NCBI GenBank assembly: GCA_023459215.1
Contig: JAEWVF010000046.1
Coordinates: forward strand, 1-18,884
Direction of reading: 5' to 3'
From: Chloroflexota bacterium
GTDB lineage: Bacteria; Chloroflexota; Anaerolineae; Anaerolineales; Villigracilaceae
DNA length: 18,884 bases
The translations under genes and the position numbers were made by a program. This document shows positions 14,381-18,884 of the stretch, in pieces (the stretch's first letter is position 1; every line of letters starts with the position of its first letter). The notes beneath the pieces are model-generated. The model was not told the origin of the DNA. It saw nothing but the letters and a program-made list of their open reading frames with translations, and searched no databases.

Positions 14381-14899
14381 ATGTTGCGTGTCGCCTCGCT
14401 GCGAGAAAAAGCCATTTTACAGGTTCCGGCTGCTTTCCTGACCTTGTTTTGGATGTGGGCGCTGCCCTTGCTCGTTCACATCATCCCGCTGGCTGGCCCT
14501 GTGCCGGTCGGCGCGCGCCTGCTGCCAATTTTTTACGCGCCCCTGCTGGCAGCCTGGCTCTTCCACCCGGCGGTTGGATTGCTTGCCAGCCTGTTGATGC
14601 CGTTCATCAACCACGCCTTTACTGGAATGCCGACCCTGCCGATGACCATTTTGCTCAGCCTGGAGTTGGTTGTTTTTAGCGTTGGACTGCTGCTCAATAG
14701 AAAATATTGGCCGAAACTGCCTCTTGCGCCCCTGGCTTTTGTTGTCGGGAAGGTCATCTCGGCCATTCTGCTGGTTTTTGTGGCCATTGTGCCTGCCTCT
14801 CCCTGGGCATATTTGCTTTCATCGGTGCAGAATGCTTTGCCGGGTCTGTTGATTTTGCTTGTCCTGCACCTGGCCTTGCTGCGCCTTCCGCGTGAATAA
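14381..14899 (+). CDS. Small integral membrane protein, possible ECF-transporter S component
   Basis: A 172-residue, very hydrophobic protein with about five or six predicted membrane segments (roughly residues 14-37, 46-75, 84-105, 114-138 and 145-168). The motif PAVGLLASLLMPFINHAFTG in the middle and the overall size recall substrate-binding S components of energy-coupling factor transporters, but I cannot name the ligand. There is no neighbouring ECF ATPase or T component, so it would have to share a module encoded elsewhere. It begins 12 nt after the LarA-like gene, with AAAGGAG as ribosome-binding site, and ends 2 nt before the next start. Nickel, a cofactor precursor such as niacin, or a sugar acid are all conceivable ligands. 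The family assignment is weak. Confidence 0.6.
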   Translation: MLRVASLREKAILQVPAAFLTLFWMWALPLLVHIIPLAGPVPVGARLLPIFYAPLLAAWLFHPAVGLLASLLMPFINHAFTGMPTLPMTILLSLELVVFSVGLLLNRKYWPKLPLAPLAFVVGKVISAILLVFVAIVPASPWAYLLSSVQNALPGLLILLVLHLALLRLPRE

Positions 14900-14901
14900 T
14901 C

Positions 14902-15300
14902 ATGCGCGCTCTCGACTTTGAAACAATCAGCCAGGCGCTCTGGCGAATTTCCCCGCCCGAAGCCGATTGCGTGGTTGGCATTGCCAGCGGCGGGATTGTG
15001 CCTGCCAGCCTCGTCGCCCACCAATTGCGATTGCCGCTCTACCTGCTCACGATTAATTTCCGCGCACCGGATAACAGCCCCCAGCGTTCGGTCCCCGAAC
15101 TGTTGCAGGAACTTCCGCCCATCCCGCCGGGTGCGCGTATCTTGTTGGTTGATGATGTCTCGGTAACGGGTAAAACCCTCGATTTGGCCAAAAGCCTGCT
15201 GGTTGGACATCCCGTTACCACACTGGCCCTCAAGGGCCGCGCCGACCTTGTTCTTTTTCCCGAAATTGGCGAGTGTGTTCACTGGCCCTGGAAGGTGTAG
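14902..15300 (+). CDS. Type I phosphoribosyltransferase domain protein
   Basis: A 132-residue protein with the PRPP-binding loop ILLVDDVSVTGKTL (about residues 84-97) typical of type I phosphoribosyltransferases, preceded by a GIASGGIVPA stretch (26-35) that matches the pyrophosphate-binding loop. The chain is short for a complete hypoxanthine or xanthine phosphoribosyltransferase (usually 150-180 residues) but similar to minimal members of the family. The base specificity cannot be read from the sequence; the C-terminus CVHWPWKV resembles the aromatic end seen in purine phosphoribosyltransferases. It is packed between two membrane-protein genes (2 nt and 4 nt gaps). A role in purine salvage or in nucleotide-type cofactor supply is possible but unproven. 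Confidence 0.75.
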   Translation: MRALDFETISQALWRISPPEADCVVGIASGGIVPASLVAHQLRLPLYLLTINFRAPDNSPQRSVPELLQELPPIPPGARILLVDDVSVTGKTLDLAKSLLVGHPVTTLALKGRADLVLFPEIGECVHWPWKV

Positions 15301-15304
15301 CGCC

Positions 15305-16210
15305 ATGTCGTTATCCTTTCAGCAGTTTTTTCGCGCCTATGGCAAAGTTCTGGCGTTGATTGCCGCCATGATTTGTGGGGTTTTGCTCCCGCAATTGCAT
15401 GTGCTCACGTTCCTTGTCCGCTACTTGCTGATGATGATGCTCTTCTTTTCATTTCTGGATTTGCACATTCATCTCAGCATGTTCCGGAGGGGCGTTTGGC
15501 GGGTGCTGGCCGCAAACCTGACGGTGGCTCTCCTGGCCTATGTTTTGCTCTCGTTTTTCGACCACAACCTGGCCCTGACCGCTTTCCTGACCGGTATCGC
15601 GCCCACAGCCACCGCATCACCGGTACTGGTTGGTTTTGTCGGCGGGCAGGTGCCTTTTATGATTGCCGCGGTCTTGCTGACCAACATTGCGGTTGCCCTG
15701 ATTGTTCCGCTGATTTTGCCTGGTTTGGTGGGCGCTGACTTGCAGATTTCCACCTGGCAGGTGCTACAGCCGGTGTTGGTGGTCATGTTTGTCCCGCTGA
15801 TTCTGGCCCGCCTGGTTAAACTCTTGCCCAACCCCATTCAGGATGTTTTCCGCGGCGCAAAACGCTACAATTTCGCCGTTTGGCTGTTCAATTTGCTGAT
15901 TATCAGCGCCAACGCTTCGGATTTCATTCGCCGCCAGCCATCAGGCTCGCTCCTGTTCCTGGCCCAAATTGCCTTTGTCTCCTTGCTGCTGTGCGCTCTC
16001 AATTTTGCATTGGGCGGGCTGATTTCCAAACCCGGCCTGCGCCAGGAATCCAGCCAGGCCCTCGGCCAAAAAAATATCACCTTCGTTATCTGGATTGCCC
16101 TGACCTTTATTAACCCAATGGCCGCCATGGGGCCAACTTTTTACATCATTTATCACAATCTCTACAACGCCTGGCAAATTTATCGTTTTGAACAACAAAA
16201 TCAAACATGA
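15305..16210 (+). CDS. Bile acid:sodium symporter (BASS) family transporter
   Basis: A 301-residue membrane protein with about nine or ten hydrophobic segments. TGIAPTATASPVLVGFVGGQ (96-115) matches the conserved crossover region of the BASS fold, and the end, GQKNITFVIWIALTFINPMA, matches its last helices. Family members carry bile acids, ketopantoate, pyruvate and other organic anions, usually with sodium. The position directly before gluconokinase, with an ATGA overlap of 4 nt, suggests an organic acid linked to this pathway, for instance a sugar acid; that is inference. The ATG at 15305, 4 nt after the preceding stop, is preferred over an upstream in-frame ATG at 15203 lying inside the phosphoribosyltransferase gene. 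Confidence 0.78.
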   Translation: MSLSFQQFFRAYGKVLALIAAMICGVLLPQLHVLTFLVRYLLMMMLFFSFLDLHIHLSMFRRGVWRVLAANLTVALLAYVLLSFFDHNLALTAFLTGIAPTATASPVLVGFVGGQVPFMIAAVLLTNIAVALIVPLILPGLVGADLQISTWQVLQPVLVVMFVPLILARLVKLLPNPIQDVFRGAKRYNFAVWLFNLLIISANASDFIRRQPSGSLLFLAQIAFVSLLLCALNFALGGLISKPGLRQESSQALGQKNITFVIWIALTFINPMAAMGPTFYIIYHNLYNAWQIYRFEQQNQT

Positions 16211-16770
16211 AAACAAATTTTTATATCATCATGGGTGTTTCCGGTTCGGGGAAATCGTCCGTTGGGCAGGCCCTGGCCGCCTCGCTGGGCTGGGATTTTT
16301 TCGACGCTGATGACTACCACTCCCCGGAAAACATCGCCAAAATGGCGAACGGCATTCCGCTCAGTGACCATGACCGCGCTCCCTGGCTGGTGACACTTCA
16401 CAACCTGATTCGCGCCCGGCTTAAGGAAAATCGTCCAGCCGTCCTGACCTGCTCCGCGCTCAAGGAGCGCTATCGCCAAATCCTGTTGGATGGCAATCCT
16501 GGTGTGCGCCTGGTTTACCTGAAAGGCAGTTATGAACTGATTTCGGCGCGGATGCAAACCCGCAGCGGACATTATATGAAGGCGCACATGCTCAAAAGCC
16601 AGTTCGATGCCCTCGAAGAACCGCAAAATGCCCTGGTTGTTGAAGTCGATTTGCCCTTGAATGAAATGATAGCCAAAATTTGCCGCTATCACGGGCGCGA
16701 TTTATATCAAAATCATCCACTTGCAAAAACGAACAAGGAGAACACATGGACAAAGCCAATTTCGGAGTGA
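16207..16770 (+). CDS. gntK: Gluconokinase (GntK, shikimate-kinase-like fold)
   Basis: A 187-residue P-loop kinase. GVSGSGKS (10-17) is the Walker A loop and DADDYHSPENIAKMANGIPL (33-52) with SDHDRAPWL is the gluconokinase signature; CSALKERYR follows near residue 92. It phosphorylates D-gluconate to 6-phosphogluconate with ATP. The start overlaps the stop of the BASS gene (ATGA), and the last 25 nt overlap the start of gnd, so the three are likely translated in a coupled way. The C-terminal tail (LAKTNKENTWTKPISE) is longer than usual and covers the gnd ribosome-binding site. Next to 6PG dehydrogenase this makes a two-step gluconate catabolic unit. Confidence 0.92.
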   Translation: MKTNFYIIMGVSGSGKSSVGQALAASLGWDFFDADDYHSPENIAKMANGIPLSDHDRAPWLVTLHNLIRARLKENRPAVLTCSALKERYRQILLDGNPGVRLVYLKGSYELISARMQTRSGHYMKAHMLKSQFDALEEPQNALVVEVDLPLNEMIAKICRYHGRDLYQNHPLAKTNKENTWTKPISE

Positions 16771-18149
16771 TGGGCCTGGGTGTGATGGGCCACATGCTCG
16801 CCCTGAATATGGAGCGCAATGGATTTCGTGTAGCGGGATATGATTTGGATTCGGGCAAGGTTCAAGCCTTCAAGGCGGATTCCGCGGACAAGAATCTCAT
16901 CGCCTGTGAGAGTCTCGACGCGTTTCTTGCCACCCTTGAACTGCCTCGCCGCATCCTGATGATGGTCCCCGCCGGGAAGCCCGTCGACGCGGCGATTGCC
17001 TCGCTCAAGCCGCACCTCGCCAAAGGGGATTTGCTCATTGACGGCGGTAATACCTTTTTCCCCGATACCGAACGCCGCTCGAAAGAACTCGAAGCAGCCG
17101 GGATCATCTACATCGGCACGGGAGTCAGCGGCGGGGAGCAGGGCGCGCTCTGGGGCCCGGCGATGATGCCTGGCGGCCAGCCCGAAGCCTGGGAACTGGT
17201 CAAACCCATTTTTGAATCCATCTCGGCGAAGGCTTATGGCGAGCCGTGTGTGGCCTACATGGGGCCGCGTGGCGCGGGTCACTACGTCAAAATGGTGCAT
17301 AACGGCATCGAATACGGCGACATGCAGCTAATTGCCGAGGCCTACGACATCCTGCACCGCGGCCTGGGCTTGACCAACGCGCAGTTGCACAAAGTCTTTG
17401 CCGAGTGGAATCGCGGCGAACTGGAGTCGTACCTGATTGAAATTACTGCCGATATTTTCGCCAAAACCGACCCGGAGGCTGGCTCTGCCATGGTCGACCT
17501 GATTTTGGACGAAGCCGCTCAAAAAGGCACCGGCAAATGGACCAGCCAGAATGCCCTCGATCTGGGCGCCCCCACCCCGACGATTAACGCCGCCGTTGAA
17601 AGCCGCATCGTCTCGGCCTACAAGGAGGAGCGTGTTGCCGCTTCCAAGGTGCTAACTGGCCCCGAACCCGGCATCTCCGGTGACCCAAGGGTGATTATCG
17701 ATGCCGTCCGCAACGCGCTCTACGCCGCCAAGATTTGTTCCTACGCTCAGGGTTTTGGACTGATGCGCATGGCCAGCAAGGAGTACGCTTACAACCTGAA
17801 CTACGGTGAGATCGCAAAAATCTGGCGCGGCGGCTGCATCATCCGCGCCCGCTTCCTGAACGACATCCGGGCTGCCTTCTCGCGCAACCCCGACCTGCCC
17901 AACCTGATGGTTGACCCCGAATTTGCCAACGCAATGAATACCCGTCAGGCCGCCCTGCGCAAAGTGGTGGCGCTGGCGGCAGAAAGCGGCATCCCGGCCC
18001 TGGCTTTCAGTTCCGCCCTGGCTTATTACGACGCCTATCGCAGCGCCCGCCTGCCCGCCAACCTGACCCAGGCCCAGCGCGACTACTTCGGCGCCCACAC
18101 CTATCGCCGCGTTGATAAAGAGGGTACGTTCCATACCGAATGGCAGTAA
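16746..18149 (+). CDS. gnd: 6-Phosphogluconate dehydrogenase, decarboxylating (long form)
   Basis: A 467-residue long-form 6PG dehydrogenase yielding ribulose-5-phosphate, CO2 and a reduced nicotinamide. Motifs are GLGVMG (10-15), GGNTFFPDT (100-108), TGVSGGEQGA (125-134), GPRGAGHYVKMVHNGIEYGD (173-192, catalytic Lys182 and Glu189) and the C-terminal FGAHTYRRVDKEGTFHTEW. At the end of the second strand the sequence is GYDLDSGK (31-38). NADP enzymes usually have an Arg here to hold the 2'-phosphate (FNRS/T); Asp33 and Asp35 with no Arg suggest NAD+ instead. The ATG at 16746 is chosen over an in-frame ATG at 16680 inside gntK because AAGGAG at 16735-16740 precedes it and MDKANFGVMG matches the family's beginning. 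The overlap with gntK is 25 nt. Confidence 0.93.
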   Translation: MDKANFGVMGLGVMGHMLALNMERNGFRVAGYDLDSGKVQAFKADSADKNLIACESLDAFLATLELPRRILMMVPAGKPVDAAIASLKPHLAKGDLLIDGGNTFFPDTERRSKELEAAGIIYIGTGVSGGEQGALWGPAMMPGGQPEAWELVKPIFESISAKAYGEPCVAYMGPRGAGHYVKMVHNGIEYGDMQLIAEAYDILHRGLGLTNAQLHKVFAEWNRGELESYLIEITADIFAKTDPEAGSAMVDLILDEAAQKGTGKWTSQNALDLGAPTPTINAAVESRIVSAYKEERVAASKVLTGPEPGISGDPRVIIDAVRNALYAAKICSYAQGFGLMRMASKEYAYNLNYGEIAKIWRGGCIIRARFLNDIRAAFSRNPDLPNLMVDPEFANAMNTRQAALRKVVALAAESGIPALAFSSALAYYDAYRSARLPANLTQAQRDYFGAHTYRRVDKEGTFHTEWQ

Positions 18150-18154
18150 TTAGC

Positions 18155-18267
18155 ATGTCATTGCGAGCCCCGCTGGTCGAGTAGCCCCGAGCGGTTTGTG
18201 CGAGGGGCGTATCGAGACCACGGGATTACGGGTCTCGGTACGCCCGAAAAGCGCGGGCTACTCGACC
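18155..18267. repeat. Two head-to-head GGTCGAGTAG elements next to a partial GTCATTGCGAG element
   Basis: A start of the TGTCATTGCGAG element (18156-18167) is followed by GGTCGAGTAG...CGTATCGAGACC (18175-18219) and then, inverted, GGTCTCGGTACG...CTACTCGACC (18231-18267). The two copies face each other and could form a long hairpin covering most of the 145-nt gap between gnd and the next kinase gene. The AAAGGAG ribosome-binding site follows about 15 nt after the last copy. Confidence 0.85.
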
Positions 18268-18294
18268 CTCGTTATCGATAATAAAGGAGCACTC

Positions 18295-18884
18295 ATGAAA
18301 TACGGACTCAACATTAAACCCGAAGCCGCGCTCGACTTCCTCTCCCTCGGCGCACTGGTGCACCGCCTCGACCCCGGCATCATCCCCTTCCGCAAAGCCA
18401 CCGAATGCGCCATCCACGTCAGCGGCGGCGAGTTCAACTGCGCCGCCAACCTCGCGGATTGTTTTGGACTGAAAACCGGCATCGCCACCGCCATGGTCGA
18501 TTACCCCATCGGCGATCTGATTGCCGAGCGTGTCAAAGCGATGGGCGTCAAGCCGTTTTACAAGCAGTTCAAGCACAACGGCGTCAACGGTCCGAACATG
18601 GCCACCGTTTACAGCGACCGCGGCTTCGGCGTCCGCGCGCCGGTTGTTTTTTACAACCGCTCCAACGAAGCCGGGGCGCTGCTCAAGCCCGGCGATTTCG
18701 ACTGGACCGCGATTTTCGGCGCGGGTGTGCGCTGGTTCCACAGCGGTGGGATTTTCTCGGCCCTGTCCGAAACCACCGGGGAGTTGATTATCGAAGCGAT
18801 GAAGGCTGCCAAAGCCTCCGGAGCGGTCACATCCTTCGACCTGAACTATCGCGCCAAACTCTGGAACATCTGGGGCGGACAGGA
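18295..18884 (+). CDS. Second PfkB-family sugar kinase (N-terminal part)
   Basis: The frame opens at ATG 18295 with AAAGGAG 4-10 nt upstream and stays open to the window edge, about 196 residues. The fold is ribokinase/PfkB: the N-terminal FLSLGALVHRLDPG, the substrate site HVSGGEFNCAANLADCFG (about 42-59) and SFDLNYRAKLWN near residues 181-192, which is the same block as in kdgK (DLNYRAKLW). This suggests a keto-deoxy sugar-acid kinase or a related hexose/uronate-derived substrate. The C-terminal GxGD catalytic motif is outside the window. It is clearly a different paralogue from the kdgK at 4585, with little similarity outside the common motifs. Its function beyond sugar kinase is open. Confidence 0.82.
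   Translation, partial: MKYGLNIKPEAALDFLSLGALVHRLDPGIIPFRKATECAIHVSGGEFNCAANLADCFGLKTGIATAMVDYPIGDLIAERVKAMGVKPFYKQFKHNGVNGPNMATVYSDRGFGVRAPVVFYNRSNEAGALLKPGDFDWTAIFGAGVRWFHSGGIFSALSETTGELIIEAMKAAKASGAVTSFDLNYRAKLWNIWGGQ

Noticed and set aside
15203..15304. Upstream in-frame ATG for the BASS transporter
   Set aside because: It lies inside the phosphoribosyltransferase gene and would add a non-membrane leader; the ATG at 15305 starts the protein at the expected place.
7546..18267. Regularly spaced short repeats suggesting a CRISPR array
   Set aside because: The repeats are scattered between genes, are inverted rather than direct, and have no uniform spacers.

Overview
The window is one strand-consistent catabolic island for pectin-derived uronic acids. 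Every gene I can support reads on the + strand. The DNA is fairly GC-rich and typically bacterial. The gene set (LplA-type binding protein, intracellular GH4, GH105 and GH28 enzymes, UxaE, LarA-like protein) and the dense short repeats in the gaps suit a free-living or community-dwelling heterotroph. My best guess is Chloroflexota, class Anaerolineae, but no rRNA or marker gene in the window proves it.

Layout. 1-509 is the end of an ABC-transporter solute-binding protein, followed by a hairpin that could end its transcript. 673-4513 holds three carbohydrate-active enzymes without signal peptides: a GH4 alpha-galacturonidase with the CHEV motif, a GH105 unsaturated galacturonyl hydrolase and a GH28 exo-polygalacturonase. 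They imply import of oligogalacturonides and cleavage in the cytoplasm. 4585-9396 holds the lower pathway for unsaturated uronate: KDG kinase, an FAH-family enzyme, KDPG aldolase, an IolB-type isomerase and KduD. 9398-12946 holds the saturated-uronate branch: UxaC, UxaE and an SDR-type mannonate/fructuronate oxidoreductase. 13049-18149 is a tightly packed run: LarA-like nickel-dependent epimerase, small membrane protein (possible ECF S component), phosphoribosyltransferase, BASS-family transporter, gluconokinase and 6-phosphogluconate dehydrogenase. A second PfkB sugar kinase begins at 18295 and leaves the window.

How the genes may work together. Unsaturated ends would flow through isomerase, KduD, KDG kinase and KDPG aldolase to pyruvate and glyceraldehyde-3-phosphate. 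Free galacturonate and glucuronate would flow through UxaC, UxaE and the SDR to D-mannonate. No mannonate dehydratase (UxuA) is in the window. Instead a LarA-family protein sits directly upstream of gluconokinase and 6PG dehydrogenase. Since D-gluconate is the C2 epimer of D-mannonate, I propose a mannonate to gluconate to 6-phosphogluconate to ribulose-5-phosphate route. This is the most interesting prediction here.

The second theme is repeats. Almost every gap over about 40 nt is filled by a short inverted repeat, from at least six visibly different families. One family (CCTGAG...TCGAAGG) also appears inside three reading frames (kdgK, the FAH gene, the IolB-like gene) as extra in-frame peptide. 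Three other genes appear to take their stop codons from a repeat. No gene-free stretch exceeds 300 bases; the longest gap (5668-5871) is a nested repeat. I see no tRNA, rRNA, CRISPR array, transposase or transcription factor gene.
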